NCBI GenBank assembly: GCA_904419835.1 | Contig: CAJFTA010000022.1 | Location: forward strand, 1 to 32,148 | Origin: an uncultured Pseudoflavonifractor sp. | Lineage (GTDB): Bacteria > Bacillota > Clostridia > Oscillospirales > Oscillospiraceae | Reading direction: 5' to 3' | Length of the DNA: 32,148 bases | Shown: piece by piece, positions 16,592 to 24,806 of the stretch | Layout of the letters: every line of letters begins with the position of its first letter | Numbering within the stretch: position 1 is the stretch's first letter | Translations under genes and position numbers: made by a program | Notes under the pieces: model-generated | Database searches by the model: none | What the model was told of the DNA's origin: nothing | What the model saw: only the letters and a program-made list of their open reading frames with translations

Positions 16592-17296
16592 ATGTCATAC
16601 TGCGTAAACTGCGGCGTGGAGCTGGACGATACCGCCCAGTCCTGTCCGCTGTGCCACACGCCGGTGCTCAACCCCAACCGGCCGGTGGATATGTGGGGGC
16701 CAAAGCCCTTCCCTACGGAGCGGAGGGAGGTGCCGCCGGCGTCCCGGTGGGAGCTGGCGGCGCTCATCAGCGCCATGCTGCTGTCGGTGTCGGTGTGCTG
16801 CGGGGTGCTGAATCTGTTCCTGCGGGCGGAGCGGGCCTGGTCGCTGTATATCATCGGCGCGTCGGTTATGCTGTGGATCTGGTTTGTGCTGCCGCTGCTG
16901 CTGCGGCGGATGCACGTGTGCCTGCGGCTGGGCTTTGACGTGCTGGCCGTGGCCCTCTATGTATTCCTTATCTCGGTGGACCTGGACGGCGGGGACTGGT
17001 ACTGGCACCTGGCGCTGCCCATCATCCTGCTGGGCGGGGCAATTGTGCTGTGCCTGGGGCTGATCCTCCGGGGCGGCAGGCGGTCCATCCTCACCACCAC
17101 CACCCTGATCATCGGGGCCGTCGGACTGTTCCTGCTGGGGGTGGAGCTGTTCGTGGACCAGTTCCTTACCGGCGCCTGGAGGCCCGGCTGGTCCCTGATC
17201 GTGATGACGGTATGCGCGGCGCTGGTGATTCCCCTGGTGATTGTCCGCCGGGTGCCCTCCCTGCGGGAGGAGGTCCGGCGCAGGTTCCATATGTAA
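16592..17296 (+). CDS. Zinc-ribbon membrane protein (DUF6320-like), 234 aa
   Basis: The N-terminus is a zinc ribbon with C4-x2-C7 and C18-x2-C21 (YCVNCGVEL ... SCPLCHTPV), followed by a linker and six or so hydrophobic segments from about residue 52 to 220, and a basic C-terminal tail. This is the layout of DUF6320-type proteins; I assign it by memory of the family, not by a search. AGGTGAAAGG lies just before ATG 16592. It is transcribed with the acyltransferase and ends 7 bases before a terminator hairpin. It may anchor or regulate the acyltransferase at the membrane, which is inference. Confidence 0.75.
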   Translation: MSYCVNCGVELDDTAQSCPLCHTPVLNPNRPVDMWGPKPFPTERREVPPASRWELAALISAMLLSVSVCCGVLNLFLRAERAWSLYIIGASVMLWIWFVLPLLLRRMHVCLRLGFDVLAVALYVFLISVDLDGGDWYWHLALPIILLGGAIVLCLGLILRGGRRSILTTTTLIIGAVGLFLLGVELFVDQFLTGAWRPGWSLIVMTVCAALVIPLVIVRRVPSLREEVRRRFHM

Positions 17297-17303
17297 AGCA
17301 AGA

Positions 17304-17345
17304 ACCGCCTGCCGGCGTAATGCCGGCAGGCGGTCTGTCGTTTTT
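17304..17345. terminator. Terminator between the DUF6320 gene and the 6S RNA locus
   Basis: A perfect 13-bp stem (17304-17316 with 17322-17334, loop gtaat). Rightward it is followed by CTGTCGTTTTT. Leftward it is followed by TCTTGCTTTA and may also stop the RNA transcribed from 17541. Confidence 0.7.
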
Positions 17346-17349
17346 ATCG

Positions 17350-17541
17350 CTCCCCGCTCTGGCCGTGTGGACCCATTTAAAACCTGCACGAAATGGCAGG
17401 TGGGTTGCCTCCATGATGTTTCTCCGCTTCCAACTTCCGACCTCGGGAGTCGGGAGGCCTGCGATCCGCACCATGAGGGGGCATCCCGTTTAAGAAATGT
17501 GGGTTTAAATAAAGCCCATCACGCACCGAGCAGGGAGGAAA
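17350..17541 (-). ncRNA. ssrS: Probable 6S RNA (RNA polymerase-binding regulator)
   Basis: A gene-free 192-base segment with the properties of 6S RNA. The two ends are complementary (17537-17520 with 17350-17367, about 18 positions with few mismatches), forming a long closing stem. Internal parts fold into short helices, for example ACCTGC (leftward, ending near 17396) with GCAGGT. The central segment contains ATTTAAACCCA and TTAAACGGGA, which I associate with Clostridia 6S RNAs. A leftward promoter (TTGCGG, 17 bases, TAAGGT; 17577-17549) ends exactly where the RNA should start. 6S RNA mimics an open promoter and sequesters sigma-A polymerase. Not SRP RNA: no GGAA-tetraloop core of that type. 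A covariance-model search would decide. Confidence 0.6.
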
Positions 17542-17548
17542 AAGGAAG

Positions 17549-17577
17549 ACCTTACCGGTCGTCCTCCTCGTCCGCAA
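17549..17577 (-). promoter_or_regulatory. Promoter for the probable 6S RNA, inside the DUF1292 gene end
   Basis: Read leftwards: TTGCGG (17577-17572), a 17-base spacer and TAAGGT (17554-17549). The -10 box contains the TAA stop codon of the DUF1292 gene. Confidence 0.6.
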
Positions 17578-17857
17578 ACAGCTGCTCCATAAACTGCTGG
17601 TAGACCAGCTCCAGCTCCTCATCGCTGTCCAGGGTGGAGAGCTGCTCCTCGCCGTTCTCCTCCACCACCTTCAGGATGATGAGGCCGTACTCCTCGTCCA
17701 GGTCCACCTCTTCCACGTCCTTACCGTCCTCCACGGTGGGGAAGAAGGCCATGTAGGTCTCGCCGTTGTACTCCAGCGTGTCCAGATGCTCCAGCTCGAA
17801 CTCGTTGCCGTCCTCATCTGTGATGGTGATGAAATCCGCGCCGTACTCTTCGCTCAT
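17552..17857 (-). CDS. DUF1292 (YrzB-like) family protein, 101 aa
   Basis: A small, very acidic cytoplasmic protein of the DUF1292/YrzB family, function unknown. It opens MSEEYGADFITITDEDGNEF and continues LEHLDTLEYNGETYMAFFP, the family core, and ends in an acidic tail (FADEEDDR). ATG 17857 fits the family start. AAAGGA lies 13 bases upstream, which is long; a GTG three codons earlier (17866) has the same sequence only 4 bases away, so that start is possible. A strong promoter at 17894-17922 drives it. Its stop overlaps the -10 box of the downstream RNA gene. Confidence 0.85.
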   Translation of the reverse strand: MSEEYGADFITITDEDGNEFELEHLDTLEYNGETYMAFFPTVEDGKDVEEVDLDEEYGLIILKVVEENGEEQLSTLDSDEELELVYQQFMEQLFADEEDDR

Positions 17858-17893
17858 AGTATGCACCGTGTCCTTTCCGATGTTCACACTGGT

Positions 17894-17922
17894 ATTGTAA
17901 CCTGAATGCAGAAAAAAAGCAA
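17894..17922 (-). promoter_or_regulatory. Sigma-A promoter for the DUF1292 gene
   Basis: Read leftwards: TTGCTT (17922-17917), a 17-base spacer and TACAAT (17899-17894). Confidence 0.75.
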
Positions 17923-17984
17923 GAGAGGGACGAGCCAAATTTTATCTTCTGTTTACACGGGGGCGGAATTGTAAATCATTAGGG

Positions 17985-18013
17985 TGGACAAGAGGGCGAT
18001 TTGTGTTTATAAT
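17985..18013 (+). promoter_or_regulatory. Sigma-A promoter for the penicillin-binding protein gene
   Basis: TGGACA (17985-17990), a 17-base spacer and a perfect TATAAT (18008-18013). The leader to the start codon is about 87 bases. Confidence 0.75.
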
Positions 18014-18106
18014 ACCTTTTATGCTGGTGGGGTGTAACCATTGGCGCGTGGAGACAGGAAACAGCAACGGATTGTATAGAGCACCATATCTTACGGAGGT
18101 GTTATT

Positions 18107-20962
18107 TTGGCAAATACCAACGAGGCCCGGGGAGGAAGCCAGGGCCAGACCCCGGCGCCGCGGCGCAGAAAACGCAGAAAAAAGGGCAGTACAGTGGGCC
18201 ATGTCTTTGCCACCATCGGCAAGGTTCTGGGCACGCTGCTCCTGGTGGGCATCACCACCTGCGCGTTTCTGGCCTGCTTTGCGGCGGTCTATATTCAGCA
18301 GGTGATCATGCCTCAGACCGATCTGAATCTGGGCGACTTTATTGTAGATATGTCCCTCTCCAGCACCATGTATTACACCGACAGCAGCGGCAGCCTTCAG
18401 GAGCTGCGCACCATCTACGGCACGGACGGCAACCGCGTCTGGGTGGAGTATGAGGACATTCCCGAGGACCTCATCAACGCCACCATCGCCATTGAGGACC
18501 ACCGCTTCCGGGAGCACCACGGCGTGGACTGGATCCGCACAGCCAGAGGCGTGCTGACCATGTTTACCGGCGGTGACGTCCAGGGCGGCTCCACCATCAC
18601 CCAGCAGCTCATCAAGAATCTGACCACCGAGAAGGAGGTGACGGTCCAGCGGAAGATTCTGGAGATTTTCCGGGCCCTGGAGTTTGAGAAGAAGTACTCC
18701 AAAAATCAGATTCTGGAGGCATACCTCAACTATATCTACCTGGGCGAGCGCTGCAACGGCGTTTATACCGCGGCCTACACCTACTTCGGCAAGAACGTGT
18801 CGGAGCTCTCTCTGGCCGAGTGCGCAAGCCTCATCAGCATCACCAACAACCCCTCCATGTACAACCCCTACCTCAACCGGGAGAACAACACCTACCGGGC
18901 CAAGCTGGTCATCGGCCGGATGCTGGAGCTGGAGATGATCTCCCAGGAGGAGTACGACCAGGCCAAGGCCGAGCTGGACGCGGGGCTGAACTTTGTCCGG
19001 GGCGAGGACGAGGAGCGGGATGAGACCGCCTATACCTGGTATGAGGACCAGGTGATTGACGACGTGGTGGCCGACCTGATGGAGAAGTATGACTACTCCG
19101 AGACCACCGCGCTGAACATGATCTACTACGGTGGCCTGACCATCGAGACCTGCCTGGATATGGACATCCAGAACATTGTGGATTCGGTCTATGAGAACAT
19201 GGATAATCTGCCCTACATCTCATCCTCCGGCCAGCAGCTCCAGTCTGCCATCGTCATCGTGGACCCGGAGGGCAATATTGTAGCCCTGTCCGGCGGCATG
19301 GGTGAGAAGGAGGGCAGCCGCATCTGGAGCCGCGCCACCGACAGCAAGCGGGCCCCCGGCTCCGCCTTTAAGCCCCTGTCCGTCTACGCCCCCGCGCTGG
19401 ACATGGGCCTCATCACCCCGGGCACCGTTTTTGACGACAGCCCCTATCAGCTGGAGGGGGGCAGCCCCTACCCCAGCAACTCCTACGGCAGCTACCTGGG
19501 CCGCATGACCGTCCGGGACGCCGTCAAGATCTCCTCCAACGCCGTGGCCATCAAGGCCCTGGCCATGCTGACACCTCAGGCATCCTTTGACTTCCTGACC
19601 ACCAGGCTGGGCTTCACCAACAGTGATGACGGCCTGGTGTATCAGAAGGAGTCGGGCGGCCGGACCCTGACCGACGTGGCCCTGGCGCCGCTGTCCATGG
19701 GCGGTCTGACCAACGGCGTGTCCGTCCGGGAGATGGCCACCGCCTACTCCGTGTTCCCCCGGGGCGGCACCTATCTGGAGAGCCGCACCTACTACCGGGT
19801 GCTGGACTCCAACGGCAACGTTCTGCTGGACACCAGCGAGGACCGGGTACCCGTCACCGCCGTGAAGGACACCACCGCCTGGTATATCAACTCCATGCTC
19901 CAGGACGTGGTGAGCTATGACCGGGTCAGCGGCAATATCGCCACCGGCTACGAGGCCGTTCTGGAAAACATGACCGTGGCCGGCAAGACCGGCTCCACCA
20001 ACTCCAACCGGGACCGCTGGTTTGTGGGCTACACGCCCTACTATACCGCTGCCGTCTGGTGCGGCTACGACCAGCAGGAGCGCGTCAGCGCCAACGGCAA
20101 CCCGGCCGCCCAGATGTGGCAGAAGGTGATGAGCCAGATCCACGCCGGACTGGAGAACAAGGACTTCCCCCAGCCCGACGGCCTGACGGAGGTGACCATC
20201 TGCGCCGAGAGCGGCATGATTGCCACCGACGCCTGCGCAATGGACCCCAGGGGCCTCCAGACCGTGAGGGAGTACTACTTCGCCGGCGATGCGCCCACCG
20301 AGTACTGCACCGTCCACAACACCACCCCCTTCCCCGAGGGCGGGATGGTGACCGTGTGCCTGGACGACCCCTTCCTCAACAGCAGCGGCAATCCCACCGG
20401 CATGTACCACATCGCCGGGGATAACTGCCCGGAGTCCAGCAAGTCCACCGTGTCGGTACTGGACTTTGTCCGGGAGCGGGTGGGCAGCAATTACAGCATT
20501 GCCGACGATATCTTCACCAAGGACTACCTGCTCCAGGCGGGGACGGCGGCCTACTGCACCGTCCACAACGAGGTTCTGCCCTACGACCCGGCCACCTTCA
20601 ACATTGACGACAAGACCACCTGGCCCACCCAGGCCCAGTGGCCCGGCTTTGACCCGGAGGACGAGAGCACCTGGCCCGTTGTGGAGACCACCGAGCCGGA
20701 GCCCTACGACCCGGAGACCTTTGACTTCCTCAACCCGGACACCTGGCCTACCCAGGAGCAGTGGCCCGGCTTTGACATTGAGGACAGCAGCACCTGGCCC
20801 ACGCCGGGCGGTACGCCGCCCGGAAACGACCCCTGGGAGCCCACGACCCCCGGGGAGACCACCCCGCCGGAGGAGGGGGAGGGCGGCGAGACGACGCCCA
20901 CGCCCAGCCCCACGCCGGGAGGCACTCAGCCGCCGGAGGAGTCCTATATTCCGGCGGCATAG
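18107..20962 (+). CDS. Class A penicillin-binding protein (PBP1A type), 951 aa
   Basis: Bifunctional peptidoglycan synthase: glycan polymerisation and peptide cross-linking outside the membrane. A basic N-terminal tail precedes one membrane helix (about residues 40-66). The glycosyltransferase (GT51) has catalytic E130 in IEDHRFREHHGVD, GGSTITQQLIKN and a conserved RKILEIFRALEFEKKYSKNQ. The transpeptidase has S419-AFK-422, S476-SN and KTGS (627-630). The start is TTG 18107, supported by GGAGGT 8 bases upstream; no ATG in frame fits better. The C-terminal region (about 825-951) is unusual: two WPTQxQWPGFD units and a Pro/Thr/Glu tail that no catalytic function requires. Two CTVHN segments are also repeated. 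Confidence 0.95.
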   Translation: MANTNEARGGSQGQTPAPRRRKRRKKGSTVGHVFATIGKVLGTLLLVGITTCAFLACFAAVYIQQVIMPQTDLNLGDFIVDMSLSSTMYYTDSSGSLQELRTIYGTDGNRVWVEYEDIPEDLINATIAIEDHRFREHHGVDWIRTARGVLTMFTGGDVQGGSTITQQLIKNLTTEKEVTVQRKILEIFRALEFEKKYSKNQILEAYLNYIYLGERCNGVYTAAYTYFGKNVSELSLAECASLISITNNPSMYNPYLNRENNTYRAKLVIGRMLELEMISQEEYDQAKAELDAGLNFVRGEDEERDETAYTWYEDQVIDDVVADLMEKYDYSETTALNMIYYGGLTIETCLDMDIQNIVDSVYENMDNLPYISSSGQQLQSAIVIVDPEGNIVALSGGMGEKEGSRIWSRATDSKRAPGSAFKPLSVYAPALDMGLITPGTVFDDSPYQLEGGSPYPSNSYGSYLGRMTVRDAVKISSNAVAIKALAMLTPQASFDFLTTRLGFTNSDDGLVYQKESGGRTLTDVALAPLSMGGLTNGVSVREMATAYSVFPRGGTYLESRTYYRVLDSNGNVLLDTSEDRVPVTAVKDTTAWYINSMLQDVVSYDRVSGNIATGYEAVLENMTVAGKTGSTNSNRDRWFVGYTPYYTAAVWCGYDQQERVSANGNPAAQMWQKVMSQIHAGLENKDFPQPDGLTEVTICAESGMIATDACAMDPRGLQTVREYYFAGDAPTEYCTVHNTTPFPEGGMVTVCLDDPFLNSSGNPTGMYHIAGDNCPESSKSTVSVLDFVRERVGSNYSIADDIFTKDYLLQAGTAAYCTVHNEVLPYDPATFNIDDKTTWPTQAQWPGFDPEDESTWPVVETTEPEPYDPETFDFLNPDTWPTQEQWPGFDIEDSSTWPTPGGTPPGNDPWEPTTPGETTPPEEGEGGETTPTPSPTPGGTQPPEESYIPAA

Positions 20963-20984
20963 CGGAAGAACACTGTCTCATTCA

Positions 20985-21016
20985 GGAAGCCTCCCGGCAT
21001 GAGCCGGGGGGCTTCC
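20985..21016 (+). terminator. Weak terminator candidate after the PBP gene
   Basis: A 14-bp stem with one G-T pair (20985-20998 with 21003-21016, loop ATGA), but no T run follows. It is 22 bases past the stop. Confidence 0.45.
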
Positions 21017-21047
21017 GCGCCTGTCCGCCCCAGGTGGAATTCGCTCC

Positions 21048-21076
21048 TTGCCTTTCGGGGCCCGCTATGCTAAAAT
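21048..21076 (+). promoter_or_regulatory. Sigma-A promoter for the DtxR-like gene
   Basis: TTGCCT (21048-21053), a 17-base spacer and TAAAAT (21071-21076). The leader of about 100 bases to ATG 21186 has no clear palindrome. Confidence 0.7.
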
Positions 21077-21185
21077 TGATAAAAATGGATGGTGCGGCGC
21101 CCGGCGGAAGGCCTGTCCGGACGCCCGGCGCGTACCCTGCCGCCCGGCGGCGGCGTCCAACGGCGAGAAAAACCGGAGGTGTGTC

Positions 21186-21563
21186 ATGAAGATTCAGGAA
21201 TCCGCGGAGAACTACTTGGAGACCATCCTGATGCTCAAGGAGGAAAAGGGCGCGGTGCGCTCTATCGATATTGCCCGCAAGATGGATTTTTCCAAGCCCA
21301 GTATCAGCCGGGCCATGAGCCTGCTGCGGGAGAACGGCTACATCACCATGGACAAGGAAGGTCTCATCGACCTGACCGACGCGGGCATGGAGATTGCCTC
21401 CCGCATCTATGAACGGCATCGTTTTCTGTGCAAGTGGCTGGTGGCCCTGGGCGTCTCGCCGGAGACGGCGGCGGAGGACGCCTGCCGTATTGAGCACGAC
21501 GTGTCGGACGAGACGTTCCAGAAGATTAAGGAGCATATTGCCGGGCGCATTCCGGAGGAATAA
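21186..21563 (+). CDS. DtxR/MntR-family metal-dependent regulator, short form, 125 aa
   Basis: A winged-helix regulator that senses iron or manganese. The DNA-binding domain is residues 1-65 (VRSIDIARKMDFSKPSISRA as the HTH), and the metal and dimer domain is residues 66-125. Putative ligands by alignment from memory: H78 (ERHRF), C100, E103 and H104 in ACRIEHDVS. The Cys corresponds to DtxR C102 and replaces the Glu of MntR, and N9 takes the place of MntR D8. The protein is short and lacks any SH3/FeoA C-terminal domain. ATG 21186 has GGAGGT 6 bases upstream. No metal transporter gene is adjacent, so its target is not evident. A terminator follows. Confidence 0.85.
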   Translation: MKIQESAENYLETILMLKEEKGAVRSIDIARKMDFSKPSISRAMSLLRENGYITMDKEGLIDLTDAGMEIASRIYERHRFLCKWLVALGVSPETAAEDACRIEHDVSDETFQKIKEHIAGRIPEE

Positions 21564-21580
21564 GAGAAGCAGCCTTTCAC

Positions 21581-21609
21581 CCCCCGGCCGGAAGGCCGGG
21601 GGTATTTTA
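21581..21609 (+). terminator. Rho-independent terminator after the DtxR-like gene
   Basis: A 9-bp GC stem (21581-21589 with 21594-21602, loop GGAA) followed by TATTTTAT, 18 bases after the stop. Confidence 0.8.
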
Positions 21610-21641
21610 TGCGCCGGACAGGGGCGGAGAGGAGCAGCGGT

Positions 21642-24600
21642 ATGATTGCGGACCTGCATATCCATTCCAAATATTCCCGGGCCACCAGCGCCCAGTGCGT
21701 ACCCGAGCATCTGGACCTGTGGGCCAGGCGGAAGGGCATCGGCCTGGTGGGCACCGGCGACTTCACCCACCCGGCCTGGCGGGCGGAGCTGGCGGAAAAG
21801 CTGGAGCGGGACAGGGACGGCCTGTATGTGCTGAAGGAGGCCTGCCGTCTGTCCGAAGAGGTTCCCGGCGTGGGTACGCCCCGTTTTGTGGTCACCGGGG
21901 AGATCAGCACCATCTACAAGAAGGACGGCAAAGTGCGGAAGGTCCACAGCCTTATCCTCCTGCCCGACCTGGAGGCGGCGGAGGAGCTGTCCCGCCGGCT
22001 GGAGGCCATCGGCAACATCCGCTCCGACGGCCGGCCCATTCTGGGCCTGGACTGCCGGGACCTGCTGGAGATCACCCTGGAGGCCTGCCCCCGGGCGGTG
22101 TTTATCCCCGCCCACATCTGGACGCCCCACTTCTCCGTCTTTGGGGCCTTCTCCGGCTTTGACCGCCTGGAGGACTGCTTTGGGGACCTGACCGGGGAGA
22201 TCCACGCCCTGGAGACCGGCCTGTCCTCCGACCCGCCCATGAACTGGCGGCTCTCCGCCCTGGACGGCTACCAGCTGGTGTCCCACTCGGACGCCCACTC
22301 TCCCGCCAAACTGGGCCGTGAAGCGGATCTGCTTGACATCAACCCCGATTACGACAGCCTCTGCCGGGCCCTGTGCACCGGCGAGGGCCTGCTGGGTACC
22401 CTGGAGTTTTTCCCCGAAGAGGGGAAGTACCACCTGGACGGCCACCGGACCTGCGGCCAATGCCTGACGCCGGTGGAGACGGTGGCGGCAGGAGGGCGGT
22501 GCCCGGTGTGCGGGAAGAAGCTGACCGTGGGGGTGCTCCACCGGGTGGAGGAGCTGGCCGATCGGCCGGAGGGCTTCCGCCCCCAGGGGGCAAAGGACTT
22601 CCAGAGCCTGGTGCCTCTGCCCGAGGTCATCGCCGCCTCCCTGGGGGGCAGCCCGGAGAGCAAAAAGAACGCCGCCCTCTATGAGCACATGATCTCCCGG
22701 CTTGGTCCCGAGTTCCACATCCTGCGGGACGCGCCGGTGGAGGACATTGAGCATACTGCCGGGCCCTGCGTGGCCGAGGGCATCCGCCGCCTGCGCAGCG
22801 GGAAGGTGGAGCGGACGGCGGGCTACGACGGGGTGTACGGCAAAATCAGCCTGCTGACCGACGCCGAGCGGGAGGCCCTCAGCGGGCAGGTGAGCCTGTT
22901 CGGCACTGCTGCTCCCGCCAAAAAGAAGGTGAAGGAGAGCAAGTCCCTGCCGGTGAAACAGGCGGCGGGGGAGAGGCTGCAGAGGCACGCCGCCGCCGCT
23001 GCCGGGCTCAATGAGGCCCAGCGGGCCGCCGTGGAGGCAGATGGCCGGGTAGTGGCGGTGTCCGCCGGACCGGGCACCGGAAAGACCCGCACACTGGCTT
23101 ACCGTATCGCCCATCTGATTGAGGACTGCGGGGTGAGCGCCGGGAACATTACGGCGGTCACCTTCACCAACCGGGCGGCGGAGGAGCTCCGGCAGAGGCT
23201 GGAGCATGTACTGGGGGGTAAGCGGGCCCTGCGGGGCCTGATGGTGGGCACCTTCCACGCCATCAGCCTGAAAAACCAGCCCGGCGTGTGCCTGCTGGAC
23301 CAGTCCGAGAGCCTGGCCCTGGCAGAGATGGCGGCAGGAGAAATAATGTCCCCCGAGGGACTGCTCCGGGCGGTGTCCATGGAGAAGAACGGCCTGCCCG
23401 TGGAGCTGAGCGAGGCGGAGCAGAAGGCCTGCGATACCTATCAGGCCATGCTGGCGGAGCGGGGAGCCATGGACTTTGACGACCTGCTGCTTGCCGAGCT
23501 GGCCCGGGCAGAGGGAGCGGCGGACAAGGACCTGCGGTCCTTTACCCACCTGCTGGTGGACGAGTTCCAGGACTGCGACCCCATTCAGTACCGCCTGCTG
23601 CGGGCCTGGAACCGGGCGGGGGAGAGCCTGTTTGTCATCGGCGACCCGGACCAGTCCATCTACGGCTTCCGGGGCGGGGACGGGGCCTGCTGGCAGCGCC
23701 TGGCGGAGGACTGGCCCCAGGTATGCACCGTCCGCCTGACGGCGAACTACCGCTCCCGGGCGGAGATTCTCCGCTGCGCCCTGCCGGTCATTGAGAAGAA
23801 CGGCGGCGGCCCCCGGGGCATTCACAGCGTCCCCGGCCCCGGCGGCGCGGTGCGGCTGGTGACGGCGGACAGCCCCCTGTCCCAGGGAATTTTCGTGGCC
23901 CGGGAGATCGGCCGCCAGGTGGGCGGCATGGACATGGTGTCCGCCGGCGGGGAGGCCGCCCGCACCTTCTCCGACTTTGCGGTATGCTGCCGCACCCGGC
24001 GGCAGCTGGAGCTGCTGGAGGAGTGCCTGCGGAAAGAGGGCATCCCCTGTGCGGTGGCGGGGCGGGGCGGCTTCCTCACCCACCGGGCGGTCCGGGGGGC
24101 CCTGGCCTTTTTCCGCGCTCTGGCCTGGCCGGAGCGGGAGGACCCGTCCCTGGCCCTGATGCTGGGCTTTGACTGCCCGCTGGAGACGGCGCGCAGGGCG
24201 GTGGAGGCATGGAAGCAGGGGACGGGCAGCCCTGTGGAGCGGGCCAGAGCCGCTGAGGCGGCCTGTCCTGATGTGGATGGCCTGTCCCGCTTTCGGGCGC
24301 TGATGGAGCAGCTGGCGCCCCTCATGGGCCGGGACAAGCCGGTCCGGCTGCTGAAGGCCTACGGCCGGGCGGCAGGCCAGGCGGGGATGGAGCCCCTGGA
24401 GCGGCTGATGAACATGGCGGTGTTCCACCGCCGGATGGAGGACTTTCTTTTCAGCCTGACCGTGGGCCGGGAGGCCGACCTGCTGCGCAGCGCCGGACAG
24501 GGGTACAGGGCCGGATATGTGACACTGACCACCCTCCACGCAGCCAAGGGCCTGGAGTTCCCGGTGGTGTTCCTCTGCGGGGTGGAGAAGGGGCTGCTGC

Positions 24601-24806
24601 CCTACCGGTCCCGCCGCAGGGCGTCCGACCCGGCGGAGGAGCGGCGGCTGTTCTACGTGGGCATGACCCGGGCCATGGAGGAGCTGATTCTGGTCACCGG
24701 GCCGGAGCCCTCCCCTTTCCTGGCGGACATCCCGCCGGAGGCACTGGGCACGGAGCAGGTGGCCAGGCCGGCCCGGAGCGGGGACGGCCAGCTGAGCTTG
24801 TTCTAA
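21642..24806 (+). CDS. EndoQ-like PHP endonuclease fused to a UvrD/PcrA-type helicase, 1054 aa
   Basis: Two enzymes in one chain. Residues 1-about 410 form a TIGR00375/endonuclease Q-like PHP domain (DLHIHSKYSR with metal-binding H6 and H8, FVVTGEISTIYK, VSHSDAHSP) with a zinc finger (CGQC ... CPVCGKK). EndoQ enzymes nick DNA beside deaminated bases. Residues about 455-1040 form an SF1A helicase: LNEAQ, Walker A GPGTGKT (476-482), DEFQD (640-644), GDPDQSIYGFRG, TLHAAKGLEF and YVGMTRA (1005-1011). Two sliding-clamp-like pentapeptides occur: QVSLF (416-420) at the junction and QLSLF as the last five residues. ATG 21642 has AGGAG 8 bases upstream. The fusion suggests nicking at a damaged base coupled to strand removal. 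Confidence 0.88.
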   Translation: MIADLHIHSKYSRATSAQCVPEHLDLWARRKGIGLVGTGDFTHPAWRAELAEKLERDRDGLYVLKEACRLSEEVPGVGTPRFVVTGEISTIYKKDGKVRKVHSLILLPDLEAAEELSRRLEAIGNIRSDGRPILGLDCRDLLEITLEACPRAVFIPAHIWTPHFSVFGAFSGFDRLEDCFGDLTGEIHALETGLSSDPPMNWRLSALDGYQLVSHSDAHSPAKLGREADLLDINPDYDSLCRALCTGEGLLGTLEFFPEEGKYHLDGHRTCGQCLTPVETVAAGGRCPVCGKKLTVGVLHRVEELADRPEGFRPQGAKDFQSLVPLPEVIAASLGGSPESKKNAALYEHMISRLGPEFHILRDAPVEDIEHTAGPCVAEGIRRLRSGKVERTAGYDGVYGKISLLTDAEREALSGQVSLFGTAAPAKKKVKESKSLPVKQAAGERLQRHAAAAAGLNEAQRAAVEADGRVVAVSAGPGTGKTRTLAYRIAHLIEDCGVSAGNITAVTFTNRAAEELRQRLEHVLGGKRALRGLMVGTFHAISLKNQPGVCLLDQSESLALAEMAAGEIMSPEGLLRAVSMEKNGLPVELSEAEQKACDTYQAMLAERGAMDFDDLLLAELARAEGAADKDLRSFTHLLVDEFQDCDPIQYRLLRAWNRAGESLFVIGDPDQSIYGFRGGDGACWQRLAEDWPQVCTVRLTANYRSRAEILRCALPVIEKNGGGPRGIHSVPGPGGAVRLVTADSPLSQGIFVAREIGRQVGGMDMVSAGGEAARTFSDFAVCCRTRRQLELLEECLRKEGIPCAVAGRGGFLTHRAVRGALAFFRALAWPEREDPSLALMLGFDCPLETARRAVEAWKQGTGSPVERARAAEAACPDVDGLSRFRALMEQLAPLMGRDKPVRLLKAYGRAAGQAGMEPLERLMNMAVFHRRMEDFLFSLTVGREADLLRSAGQGYRAGYVTLTTLHAAKGLEFPVVFLCGVEKGLLPYRSRRRASDPAEERRLFYVGMTRAMEELILVTGPEPSPFLADIPPEALGTEQVARPARSGDGQLSLF

